Shown here one piece after another: positions 54,319-62,212 of a stretch of DNA of 64,000 nucleotides. How positions within the stretch are numbered: the first letter of the stretch is position 1; each line of letters opens with the position of its first letter. A program made the position numbers and the translations under genes. Origin of the DNA: Salinibacter altiplanensis (lineage in GTDB: Bacteria > Bacteroidota > Rhodothermia > Rhodothermales > Salinibacteraceae); NCBI RefSeq assembly GCF_002894645.1, contig NZ_NCQY01000009.1, positions 128,433-192,432 of the forward strand, written 5' to 3'. Below the pieces are notes generated by a model that was not told the origin of the DNA, made no database searches, and was given only the letters and a program-made list of their open reading frames with translations.

Positions 54319-54347
54319 CGTTCGACGGAGAACGTTCCAACGCGTAA
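54319..54347 (+). repeat. Short intergenic repeat with GAACGTTC palindrome, copy 1
   Basis: This stretch shares CGTTC-ACG--GAACGTTCCAACG with 59538-59565. It lies between the DUF429 gene and pdxH. The GAACGTTC core is a perfect palindrome, so it could be a small extragenic repeat or a regulator site. Confidence 0.45.
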
Positions 54348-54439
54348 CCCCTCCGCAACAGACATCCACGGCGCGAAACGAGGGCGTCGCACCGGTCGTT
54401 GCGATCCTGTCGTGCCCTTGTCACAATCCATGTCGTTGC

Positions 54440-55087
54440 ATGTCCACCCTTGCCGACCTACGCCAAGAGTACGCCCGGGCCAAGCTCTCCCGCGACCACG
54501 TGACCGACGACCCGATCGAGCAGTTTCGGGACTGGTTCGACGAGGCCGAAGACGCGGAGTTGGAGGAGCCGAACGCCATGACGCTTGCCACCGCCGCCAC
54601 GGACGGCACACCCTCCGCCCGCATCGTGCTACTGAAGGGCCTCGACGATCGGGGCTTCCACTTCTACACGAACTACGAGAGCCGCAAGGGAACGGACCTG
54701 AGCCAGAACCCGCACGCGGCGCTCGTTTTTCTGTGGAAGCCGCTCGAGCGACAGGTGCGCATCGGGGGGCCGGTCCAGCGCCTGCCCGGAGAGGAGTCGA
54801 CCGAGTATTTTCACCGCCGCCCCCGCGGGGCCCAGATGGGCGCGTGGGCCTCTCCCCAGAGCCGCGTCGTGGATGACCGGGCCGACCTGGAGGAGAACCT
54901 GGACACCGTGAAGGCCGAATACGGAGACGAAGGCGAGATTCCTCGGCCCTCCCACTGGGGCGGCTACGTGGTGCGCCCCACAGAGATCGAGTTCTGGCAG
55001 GGCCGCCCCAACCGCCTCCACGACCGCCTTCGCTATCGCCGCGACGACACGGACGCCAGCTGGACCCTCGAACGCCTTGCGCCCTGA
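54440..55087 (+). CDS. pdxH: Pyridoxamine 5'-phosphate oxidase
   Basis: 215 residues with the split-barrel FMN fold. 'DLRQEYARAKL' opens the protein, 'NAMTLATAATDGTPSARIVLLKG' binds FMN, 'FYTNYESRKGTDL' follows, and the C-terminal 'WGGYVVRPTEIEFWQGRPNRLHDR' is the family signature with the substrate-binding Arg-x-His. It oxidises pyridoxine or pyridoxamine phosphate to PLP, the cofactor used by the alanine racemase and D-aminotransferase in this window. ATG 54440 start. The final codons and stop (GCGCCCTGA) form the first unit of the tandem array that follows. Confidence 0.96.
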   Translation: MSTLADLRQEYARAKLSRDHVTDDPIEQFRDWFDEAEDAELEEPNAMTLATAATDGTPSARIVLLKGLDDRGFHFYTNYESRKGTDLSQNPHAALVFLWKPLERQVRIGGPVQRLPGEESTEYFHRRPRGAQMGAWASPQSRVVDDRADLEENLDTVKAEYGDEGEIPRPSHWGGYVVRPTEIEFWQGRPNRLHDRLRYRRDDTDASWTLERLAP

Positions 55088-55218
55088 GCGAAGCGAGGAA
55101 GTAGTCTTGGGCTGCGCCCTGAGCGAAGCGAGGAAGTGCTTTCAGAGTGCGCCCTGAGCAGAGCGAGGAAGTGCTTTCAGAGTGCGCCCTGAGCAGAGCG
55201 GGAAAGTGCGAATCGGGC
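55079..55218 (+). repeat. 35-bp tandem repeat, four units
   Basis: Units at 55079-55113, 55114-55148, 55149-55183 and 55184-55218 each begin GCGCCCTGAGC(G/A)(A/G)AGCG. Units 2 and 3 differ at two positions; unit 4 diverges after the first 19 bases. Unit 1 contains the last codons and stop of pdxH. The repeats are head to tail without spacers, so this is not a CRISPR array. Confidence 0.9.
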
Positions 55219-55516
55219 CGATGTCGTTTGTCAATTGCTCCGGGGACGCTCGGAGCCGAAGGGCAGGGCCCCCTGAAGGAGGTGCCCAACCCAGGACCTC
55301 CCCCGTGCAGCTTCAGAAGCTGTTTGGTGGATTGATGTTCAGCCGAGACACAGTGGGCGAAGCTGCAAAATGGTGCCCAAGTGAGTCTCTGTAGCGGAGC
55401 TACCGGGCGAATGCAGAAGCCCTTTTGCACGAGATCCACAAAGTCGCAGGCCACAGAGCGTCTGCCAAACAGCTTCTCAAGGTTCAAGGAAGGCCGACCG
55501 GGCCCCGCCTCGGCCG
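55219..55516. other. Repeat-rich interval between pdxH and the DUF2007 gene
   Basis: With the tandem array, the gene-free stretch is 55088-55516 (429 bp). After the array it holds about 100 bases of nondescript sequence and then copy B of the inverted-end repeat. A long antisense frame runs across this whole region and pdxH, but it has no recognisable domain. Confidence 0.6.
55316..55476 (-). repeat. Interspersed inverted-end repeat, copy B (short form)
   Basis: This 161-bp copy is the reverse complement of the element at 5768-6031, without its three internal segments of 33-36 bp. The ends GAAGCTGTTTGG (55316-55327) and CCAAACAGCTTC (55465-55476) are perfect inverted repeats, and the pairing extends outward to about 17 bp with one mismatch. 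Confidence 0.88.
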
Positions 55517-55888
55517 CTACGCAAGGAGGAAGTAGAGAAGAATGAGCAGGAGCGCAGCGGCCCCGAGCCCCCCCGCCACGCCGCCCGTCGTCATCGTGAG
55601 GTCCGCCGGATCGGTCGCCGCATCGAGTTCACCCCGCCGCTCCACCGGCTGCGGCAAGAGGTCGGCCGCGTCGAGAGCCTCGTAGGCGTCTTGGGCCGAG
55701 CTGCTCATTCCAACCAGCTTTACCCCGTGCGGGCGCTGCATCTGCGGGTGCATTCCGCCCGCGTCGTCGGCCTGCACGAACGCTTCGATGTTCGACTCCT
55801 GCAGGTATTCCCGGGCCATCTCCGCGTCGCGGCGCGTCGAGTAGATGGCAAACACCGTCGTCTCTTCAGCGGATCGATCGCGGGACAC
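55517..55888 (-). CDS. DUF2007-like signal protein with C-terminal membrane helix
   Basis: About 123 residues. The first 65 resemble DUF2007: 'VFAIYSTRRDAEMAREYLQESNIEAFVQADDAGG' gives the characteristic ferredoxin-like alpha/beta pattern, ending in 'GVKLVGMSSSAQDAYEAL'. A polar linker and a single hydrophobic helix (about 103-122, 'GAAALLLILLYFLLA') at the extreme C-terminus anchor it in the membrane. The family is thought to bind or sense small ligands, and its role is unknown. GTG 55888 is the best start; no ATG lies near. Confidence 0.72.
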   Translation of the reverse strand: MSRDRSAEETTVFAIYSTRRDAEMAREYLQESNIEAFVQADDAGGMHPQMQRPHGVKLVGMSSSAQDAYEALDAADLLPQPVERRGELDAATDPADLTMTTGGVAGGLGAAALLLILLYFLLA

Positions 55889-56120
55889 GGCACTTGCGGG
55901 AGCTAAGGAACGAGGACCATTGCAGAGTTGGGTTGCCCCAAACCCTACGTCATGGTTAACTATTTCTTTCCACAACGTCAACTCTAGCGGCGGAGACCCT
56001 GGGGGTGCGCACACGACGGGCCGCCGGGGCATGCTACTGCGTTTCTCTCCTGAACTCCTTACCTTGGGCTCGCCCCTGGCGGGAAACTCGTGCTCGACTT
56101 GGTCAGACGCATCCACTGCA

Positions 56121-56960
56121 ATGACGGTCTACTTCAACGGCAGCTACATGGACCGGGCCGACGTGTCCATCTCCCCCGACGACCGGGGCTTTGTATTCGG
56201 GGATGGCGTCTACGAGGTGGCCCGCGCCGAAGACGGGGCCCTGTTCCAGCTCGACGCTCATCGGCGGCGCCTCGCCCGCAGCCTGGCGGCCATCCAAATC
56301 ACCGGCCTCGACACCGACACCCTTTGGACCCGCGTCCGCGGGCTGCTGCCCCGCAACGGCCTGGACGAGGGCCCGGCCAAAGTGTATCTTCAGATTACCC
56401 GCGGCGCCGCCCCGCGCCAGCACGCGTTCCCCGACGCGCCCGTGGAGCCGACCGTCTATGCCCGGGCCAGCGCCCACGCGCCCCCGCTCGACAAGTGGGC
56501 GAATGGCGTGAAAGTGATCCTGCGGCCCGACCAGCGCTGGGACCGCTGCGACATCAAGTCCCTCAACTACCTTCCCAACGTGCTCGCCAACCAGGCCGCC
56601 CAGGAGGCCGGGGCCTACGAGGCGCTCCTGGTGCGCGACGGGTTCGTGACGGAGGGCTCCCACTCCAGCGTGGCGGCCGTCTTCGACGGCACGGTGACCC
56701 TGCACCCGTTCACGAACCGCACCCTCCCCGGAATCACGCGAGAGGTCGTGCTGGAGCTCTGCGAGGACCGTGGCCTTCCCGTCGAGAAGTTTCCGGTGGC
56801 CGTCGATGATCTGCCCGACGCCGAAGAGCTCTTTTTGATGGGCACCACAACGGGCGTCATGCCAATCGTGCAGGTGGACGACTGGACGGTGGGCGACGGC
56901 ACGCCCGGGCCGGTGGCACAGGAACTGCTAGAAGCCTTTCGGGCACTGACGCCGGTCTGA
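56121..56960 (+). CDS. D-amino-acid aminotransferase (PLP class IV)
   Basis: 279 residues. N-terminal 'ISPDDRGFVFGDGVYEV' is the fold-type IV hallmark. PLP-binding Lys146 is in 'DIKSLNYLPNVLANQ', and 'VTEGSHSSVAAVFDG' and 'LPGITREVVLELC' hold the cofactor phosphate. The close resemblance to Bacillus D-alanine aminotransferase suggests D-Ala + 2-oxoglutarate to pyruvate + D-Glu, giving D-Glu for MurD. A branched-chain aminotransferase (same fold) is the main alternative, less likely from the N-terminal motif. ATG 56121 start. It may act with the alanine racemase at 8.6 kb. Confidence 0.9.
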   Translation: MTVYFNGSYMDRADVSISPDDRGFVFGDGVYEVARAEDGALFQLDAHRRRLARSLAAIQITGLDTDTLWTRVRGLLPRNGLDEGPAKVYLQITRGAAPRQHAFPDAPVEPTVYARASAHAPPLDKWANGVKVILRPDQRWDRCDIKSLNYLPNVLANQAAQEAGAYEALLVRDGFVTEGSHSSVAAVFDGTVTLHPFTNRTLPGITREVVLELCEDRGLPVEKFPVAVDDLPDAEELFLMGTTTGVMPIVQVDDWTVGDGTPGPVAQELLEAFRALTPV

Positions 56961-56980
56961 CTCTTCTTCGGCCCCAACGG

Positions 56981-57976
56981 TCAGTCGCGAATGAGCTCGA
57001 CCATCCCGAAGAACTGGTGCGCCTCGCCCTGGAGGAGGCCGCGCCCCTCCACACCCGCCTGCACGTAGACCGGGCGCGTGCCATCGTCCCGGGGCGATCC
57101 GTGCCCGCGGTGTTCGCCCTGCCGCTGGAGCCGGACGCGCATCCTCCACGCCGGCACGTCGACGAGCCACGCCGTGGGGCGGTGCTGTTGGGCCCTTTTG
57201 TCGTAGGCCGTCGCCGTCCAGCGCACGAGCACGTCGCGGGTCTGCCCGGGGAGCGCTCCGGTGGCCTGCTGGTAGGCAAAATCGGCGGTCAGGGTACCTT
57301 GCGACACGTGCCAGAGGCGGCCTTCGTCGTCGCAGAGCACGATCCAGTCGTACAGGCCGAACGACGCACCCGCGTCGAGTTTTCGCTCCCGCTCCGCGGC
57401 GGCCTCGGGGGACGTGGCCGCACCGCCGGGCCGGATGCGCTCGTAGACGCCCGCCCCCCGGTACGTCTCTCCGTTCCACCGGACGACAAACTCGGGATGA
57501 CCCGTCCGGTTTGTACCGTTCTCGTCGTCCTTCGGAAACGGAAACGCCGAGGGCTCCGGGCGCACTTCCAGGGCAAGGTCCGGCAGATCGGCGGTAACCT
57601 GGAGGATGCCGTCGTCCGTCAGCGTGGGATCCAGGCCGCCTCGGGCCGGGAAGCGTGGCACCTCGGCGTCTGGGGCCGTCGTCCACGTTTCGTAGACCGG
57701 CATCGACCAGTCTGCCCCGCGCCCGACGAAGAGCTTGTACTCGTAGGCGACGCGTCCGTCGTCGTGCTCGGTCCGGTTGAAATCCAGCGCAAGCATGCGG
57801 GGCGTGCCCGACGCGTCGCGCGTCCCAAAGACGAGGTAGTGGGACACGTAGGCGGGTTGGGCCGTCGCGGCGTGGTCCGCGGCAGGCCCAGGCGCGGGGG
57901 CGAGCCCACCGACTGCAAGGGCGGTGCCGCCGAGAAGCACAAGGAGGAGGCCTGTCCACAGGCTGACGCGGTTCAT
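56981..57976 (-). CDS. Secreted protein, AttH/CrtC lipocalin-like (tentative)
   Basis: 331 residues. The N-terminal signal peptide (hydrophobic 7-25) precedes a beta-rich, acidic protein. Features include 'YVSHYLVFGTRDASGTPRMLALDFNR', 'GLYDWIVLCDDEGRLWHVSQGTL' and a C-terminal 'GRGLLQGEAHQFFGMVELI', reminiscent of AttH/CrtC-type lipocalin proteins, whose last strand ends in a G-x-x-E-L motif. I cannot confirm the family by eye. It is exported, probably periplasmic. It converges on the aminotransferase gene with a 20-bp gap. ATG 57976 was chosen at the signal peptide. Confidence 0.6.
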   Translation of the reverse strand: MNRVSLWTGLLLVLLGGTALAVGGLAPAPGPAADHAATAQPAYVSHYLVFGTRDASGTPRMLALDFNRTEHDDGRVAYEYKLFVGRGADWSMPVYETWTTAPDAEVPRFPARGGLDPTLTDDGILQVTADLPDLALEVRPEPSAFPFPKDDENGTNRTGHPEFVVRWNGETYRGAGVYERIRPGGAATSPEAAAERERKLDAGASFGLYDWIVLCDDEGRLWHVSQGTLTADFAYQQATGALPGQTRDVLVRWTATAYDKRAQQHRPTAWLVDVPAWRMRVRLQRQGEHRGHGSPRDDGTRPVYVQAGVEGRGLLQGEAHQFFGMVELIRD

Positions 57977-58439
57977 GTCGGTCTGGGATCTTGGTGGGGA
58001 GCCGTTCCAGCGTCGCGGGTGAGGTCTCCCCGCAGCCTTCACGGTGCGGTGTACCTGCAAATGGCTTTTGTTTGTCGCGAGCGTTGCCCGACAGTTACGG
58101 CCCGGGATCGTCGTGCATCCGCGATTCTAATTCGCCTCCCGATGGAACGGAGCACAATGGGCCCGACGGAGACCGCGGCCGGGACCTATAGGAAGCACCG
58201 GGCGGCGGAGCCGCCTCGTCGATTTGCTCCTCCTCGTTGACGCAGCCCACGCCGATACGGATGCTGCCGTGAGCGCCACCGATCCGGGAAAAGCTCGCCT
58301 TGCAAAGCTCGGTTCCAGGAGAGTCTCGAAACCGCGATTCGGCCTGCTGTATTGCGCTCTGAAGAAGAGCTCGCTTGTGTACCGCTATCCCAGAGATGTA
58401 ATACCCAAGTCTACGCATCATTTCTATTCCCCCCTGTGT
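57977..58439. other. Gap upstream of the Fic remnant
   Basis: This 463-bp interval contains no gene I can recognise. An antisense frame at 58095-58523 has some protein-like composition but no identifiable domain. The sequence is less GC-rich than the flanks, and the decayed Fic fragment begins at its right edge, so it is probably eroded accessory DNA. Confidence 0.5.
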
Positions 58440-58915
58440 GCACGACTCCTGATTCCCCTCTTCCTGGACGACAAGGACCTGCTTTCCGCTCCGACCTTGT
58501 ACGCCAGTGCGCATCTGGAACAAACGCGAGAGGGGTACTACGAGCGTCTGTCCAGGATCTCCGAAGACGGCGACCGGGATGGATCCGCGATTTTCTCACG
58601 GCCGTGAAGGAGCAAGCGGACACCAGTAGCAAGAAGATCAGCAGGATCGTGGATCGCTACGGGACCACAAAGGACCAGGTTGTCGAACTCATCGGCTCGA
58701 AATGTACCATCCAGGCAATCGACACCCTCGTCGAAAGGCCGATTGTCACGAGCCCCCGCTTTCGGAAACATTCTGACATTGCGAAGCAGACGGCGTGCCG
58801 GATTCTGCGGGAATTAGAGGGCGACGTGACAATCTGTATGCGAGAATCCAGCGGCCGAAAACCTGCGCTCTACGTGTTTGAGCCCCTCATGGACATCGTT
58901 GGAACGCACAAGTAA
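58440..58915 (+). pseudogene. Fic-family protein remnant (truncated and frameshifted)
   Basis: The frame starting at 58440 encodes 'ARLLIPLFLDDKDLLSAPTLYASAHL' and 'YYERLSRISEDGD', which match the part of Fic proteins that follows the HPFxxGNGR active site. At 58578-58582 the frame shifts: the continuation 'WIRDFLTAVKEQA' is found one frame over. It runs to 58915 with the usual C-terminal winged-helix ('LVERPIVTS', 'RILRELEGDV', 'YVFEPLMDIV'). The catalytic motif and all N-terminal residues are absent. The shift lies in a GATGGA stretch, consistent with loss of 4 bases. Function is lost unless another copy exists elsewhere. Confidence 0.75.
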
Positions 58916-59104
58916 AGCGCAGCTCAGAAGCTCCCCGTCCATCATGTAAACCCAAAGGCAACTTGTTCACTGCGTTCACAGCGCAAACACCCGACGCTGC
59001 TTGTCGGCACCGGCCCACCTGTGGACCCCGTTTGGGGGATCTCGCCTCTCTCAACGTGTCGTCAGCCTCCTCCGAGGGGCAGGCGCGGTGCACCGCGCGC
59101 CTCG

Positions 59105-59467
59105 CTAAAACGTCATCGTCGTGTCGTGCGCGGCGGCCTGGCGCGCCAGGTCGTCGGCCCCGCCGAACGTGGCCCAGGGCGCGAGGTCGGCCTCTGTGAT
59201 GCCGCGCACCTCCGCGCACGGGGCGCAGACCACAAACTCGTCGAGCGCGTCGTGGGCCTGAAGGGCATCGAGCACCGCCTGCACGGGAGGCAGGCCCGGC
59301 GCCTTGAGCTCGGACAGGTCGGCCTGGCCGGGGGCGCCGAGGTAGGTGGCCTCCTGCATCGCAAACATTGCCACCGTCTCGTCGCGGGTCATGGCCCCCT
59401 TGCCAGCGATAAAGGGAAGGACGGCCTTCGTGGCGTTGTCGGGGCCGATGGTCGTGAGAATATGCAT
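59105..59467 (-). CDS. DsrE/DsrF-like family protein
   Basis: 120 residues with an alpha/beta fold of the DsrE type. 'HILTTIGPDNATKAVLPFIAGKGAM', 'EATYLGAPG' and 'LDEFVVCAPCAEVRGI' fit DsrE-like proteins that take part in sulfur transfer or bind small ligands. Two Cys residues (C-x-x-C, 'VCAPC') are in the region where sulfur-relay members carry active Cys, so redox or sulfane-sulfur activity is possible. ATG 59467 was chosen; the frame extends to 59584 without similarity. No other sulfur genes are nearby. Confidence 0.7.
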   Translation of the reverse strand: MHILTTIGPDNATKAVLPFIAGKGAMTRDETVAMFAMQEATYLGAPGQADLSELKAPGLPPVQAVLDALQAHDALDEFVVCAPCAEVRGITEADLAPWATFGGADDLARQAAAHDTTMTF

Positions 59468-59537
59468 AACGTTGTTTCTTGATTGGATGATATCTGCTTG
59501 AGCCGCGGCCAATCCGCAAGAGCCCAGTGTCACATAC

Positions 59538-59565
59538 CGTTCAACGCTGAACGTTCCAACGTTAA
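59538..59565 (+). repeat. Short intergenic repeat with GAACGTTC palindrome, copy 2
   Basis: Shares CGTTC-ACG--GAACGTTCCAACG with 54319-54347. It sits between the helicase gene and the DsrE-like gene. A left-hand CGTTCA/TGAACG pairing gives a small hairpin. Confidence 0.45.
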
Positions 59566-59623
59566 ACGGGGCGCAGGCAGACACGCGGGAAAAGCGGCTC
59601 TTCTCGAACTCATTGCCCGCCGG

Positions 59624-61990
59624 CTATCCGATGACGCGCAGGTTCGCGTATTTGAGCTTCAGCTTCTTGTTGCCCACGTCGGCGCCGAAGAAGACGACTG
59701 CGGCCGCCTTTTCGGCCTCCCCCTCTACGGACTGCACCTTGCCCTGCCCAAACGTTTGGTGCTCCACCCGGGCCCCCGGCACGATCTCGCCGTGCCCCTC
59801 GTCGTAGACCACACGCCGCCCACCGCCCCCGTCGGTCGACTCGATGCGACGGAGGCCCTCCGAGGATGAACCCTTTCCCCCGTCGCCGCTGAGGTCTTGG
59901 CGGTAGTAGTGCGGGTCCATCTCGTCGTACTCCTGGCCGCTGCTGACCCCACTTTCCGCGGAGAAGCGGTCCGTCTGCTGCTCCAGCTCGCCGCCCGCCT
60001 CCGTGCGCACGACGTCGGAGTCGACCTCCTCCAGGAAGCGGCTCCGCGTGTTGGAGGTCTGCTCGCCGTAGCGGTAGCGGCTGCGTGCCCAGCTGAGGTA
60101 GAGCCGCGCCTCCGCCCGCGTCACGCCAACGTAGAAGAGGCGCCGCTCCTCCTCCAGCTCGGCCTTCTCTTGGGTGGCCTGCTCCAGCGGAAAGAGGCCC
60201 TCCTCCAGCCCCGCGACGAAGACGACCGGATACTCGGTCCCCTTCGCAGCGTGGAGCGTCATGAGAGTCACCTTGTCGTCCTCGTCCCCCGCCTCGTCCT
60301 GGTCCGTCATGAGGGCCACCTCCTGCAGGAACGTGCTGATGGTGGCGTCCTCGGCGGACTCCACGTACTCGGCCAGCGCGCTGATCAGCTCCTGCACATT
60401 TTCCCAGCGCTGCAGGTTTTCGCGGGTGTGCTCCTTGCGCAGCTCGCTGAGGAGGCCCGCGTCCTGAATCAGGTCCCGTGCGAGCTCGTCGGGCGGCACG
60501 CTGCCGGTGCCCGCCTTCGAGGCGTAGCGGGCGATCAGGCGCCGAAACGTGCCCACGGCCCGCTCGGCGCGGGTGCCCAGCGTCTCGATCTCCTCCACCC
60601 GCTCCACCGCCTGCCACAGCGAGAGGCCCTGCTGCTGGGCGTAGCGCTGAAGGCGCTCCTGGGTCTTGTCCCCAATGCCCCGCGTGGGATAGTTGATGAT
60701 GCGCTGCAGGCTGGCCGTGTCGTTCGGGTTCACCAGCAGCTTCAGGTAGGCGAGCACGTCCTTGATCTCCTTCCGCTCGTAGAAGGAGGTGCCCCCGATC
60801 ACGCGGTACGGCACGTTCTCTGCGCGGAGCGCCTCCTCGATGGCACGGCTCTGCGCGTTGGTGCGGTAGAGGACCGCAAAGTCGCCGTACTCCATCCCCT
60901 CCCGCAGCTGAAGATCGCGGACCCGGCGCTCAATCTTCTGCGCCTCGTCCTTCTCGCTGAGCGCCTCCATGAGCGCCACGTACTCTCCCTCCGCGTTGTC
61001 CGTCCACAGGCTCTTCTCAATCTGGTCGTCATTCTCCTCGATGATCGAATCGGCCAGGCGGATGATGTTCTCGGTGGAGCGGTAGTTGCGCTCCAGCCGG
61101 ATCGTCGTGGCGTCCGGGTAGTCGTTGTCGAAGTTGAGAATGTTGGTAATGTCGGCCCCGCGGAAGGCATAGATGCTCTGCGCGTCGTCCCCCACCACGC
61201 AGAGGTTGTTGTGCCGGTCGGCGAGCCTGCGGGCGAGGACGTACTGCGCCTGGTTCGTGTCCTGGTACTCGTCGATGTGGACGTACTGCCAGCGCGTCTG
61301 GTATTTTTCCAAAACCTCCTCGTGCTGCTCGAACAGCTCGATCGGCTTGAGGAGCAGGTCGTCAAAATCGAGCGCATTGGCCTGCTTGAGGGCCCGCTCG
61401 TAGGCCGGGTAGACCTCCGCGACCATCTCCTGCTGGTCCCCCCGCGCCACGTCCGCGTACTCCTGCGGGCCAATCATCTCGTTTTTGGCACTGGAGATCA
61501 TGCGCTGGACCGACCGCGGCTTCACCACGTCGGTGTCGAGGGAGCGCCCCTTCATCTGCTGTCGGATGAGGCGCTTCGAGTCGGACGTGTCGTAGATCGA
61601 GAAGTCTTTCGAGTAGCCGATCTTGTCCCCTTCCCGCCGCAGCAGGCGGGCAAAGGCGGAGTGGAAGGTGCTCACCCACATCCCCTTTGCGTCGTCGCCC
61701 ACGAGGGCCTCCACCCGCTCCTGCATCTCGCCCGCCGCCTTGTTGGTAAACGTGAGCGCCAGGATGTCGCGGGGCTGCGCCCGGCCGGTGGCCAGCAGGT
61801 ACGCGATGCGATGGGTCAGCGCACGCGTCTTGCCGGAGCCCGGCCCGGCAATAATCATGACGGGCCCCTCGGTGGTCGTCACGGCCTCGCGCTGCTTCTC
61901 GTTGAGGCCGTCGAGGATGCGCTCCTCGGCCTCGGGATCGGGGTCGACCTGGGTCTGGGGCGTGGAGCGACGGATCGGAATGCGACGCAT
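59624..61990 (-). CDS. UvrD/PcrA-type superfamily 1 DNA helicase
   Basis: 788 residues. All SF1A motifs are in order: motif I 'AGPGSGKTRALTHRIAYLL' (P-loop about 49-56), Ia 'ALTFTNKAAGEMQERV', Ib, II 'HIDEYQDTNQAQYV', III 'VGDDAQSIYAFRGADI', IV 'LERNYRSTENI', V 'VTLMTLHAAKGTEYPVVFVAGLEEGLFP', VI 'EERRLFYVGVTRAE'. A C-terminal Tudor-like domain ('GARVEHQTFGQGKV' and 'LKYANLRVI') binds RNA polymerase in PcrA. It unwinds DNA 3' to 5' in nucleotide excision repair and replication-transcription conflicts. ATG 61990 was chosen; a TTG at 62032 would extend the protein by 14 residues. Confidence 0.95.
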   Translation of the reverse strand: MRRIPIRRSTPQTQVDPDPEAEERILDGLNEKQREAVTTTEGPVMIIAGPGSGKTRALTHRIAYLLATGRAQPRDILALTFTNKAAGEMQERVEALVGDDAKGMWVSTFHSAFARLLRREGDKIGYSKDFSIYDTSDSKRLIRQQMKGRSLDTDVVKPRSVQRMISSAKNEMIGPQEYADVARGDQQEMVAEVYPAYERALKQANALDFDDLLLKPIELFEQHEEVLEKYQTRWQYVHIDEYQDTNQAQYVLARRLADRHNNLCVVGDDAQSIYAFRGADITNILNFDNDYPDATTIRLERNYRSTENIIRLADSIIEENDDQIEKSLWTDNAEGEYVALMEALSEKDEAQKIERRVRDLQLREGMEYGDFAVLYRTNAQSRAIEEALRAENVPYRVIGGTSFYERKEIKDVLAYLKLLVNPNDTASLQRIINYPTRGIGDKTQERLQRYAQQQGLSLWQAVERVEEIETLGTRAERAVGTFRRLIARYASKAGTGSVPPDELARDLIQDAGLLSELRKEHTRENLQRWENVQELISALAEYVESAEDATISTFLQEVALMTDQDEAGDEDDKVTLMTLHAAKGTEYPVVFVAGLEEGLFPLEQATQEKAELEEERRLFYVGVTRAEARLYLSWARSRYRYGEQTSNTRSRFLEEVDSDVVRTEAGGELEQQTDRFSAESGVSSGQEYDEMDPHYYRQDLSGDGGKGSSSEGLRRIESTDGGGGRRVVYDEGHGEIVPGARVEHQTFGQGKVQSVEGEAEKAAAVVFFGADVGNKKLKLKYANLRVIG

Positions 61991-62212
61991 GCGGCGAAGC
62001 GGGGGTTGGTGCAGGGCATTGACGCGAGGCAACTGCAGTGACGCGGTTCTGTACGCTCCAGGCGCGGTCGCGTTCGCCCCTTGCCTTCCGGCCAGGGGCC
62101 GATCAGCGCTTCCGCCCTAATTGGGCTTTAACGTACTCGCCCTTCAAATTTGCCCGCGAGGGGACTATGTTGTGTCTGATTTGTCCTTCCGCCATCCCCT
62201 CCTTCCCCCGCC

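Noticed and set aside
55079-55218. Possible CRISPR array
   Set aside because: The repeats are contiguous 35-bp units without unique spacers, and no cas genes are present.
53463-55487. A 674-codon minus-strand open frame through the repeat, pdxH and DUF429
   Set aside because: pdxH and DUF429 on the other strand have clear family signatures. The frame begins inside the interspersed repeat and is low complexity.
59897-62041. A 714-codon open frame on the plus strand opposite the helicase gene
   Set aside because: It is the antisense shadow of a conserved helicase in GC-rich DNA and has Val/Leu/Arg-rich composition without any domain.
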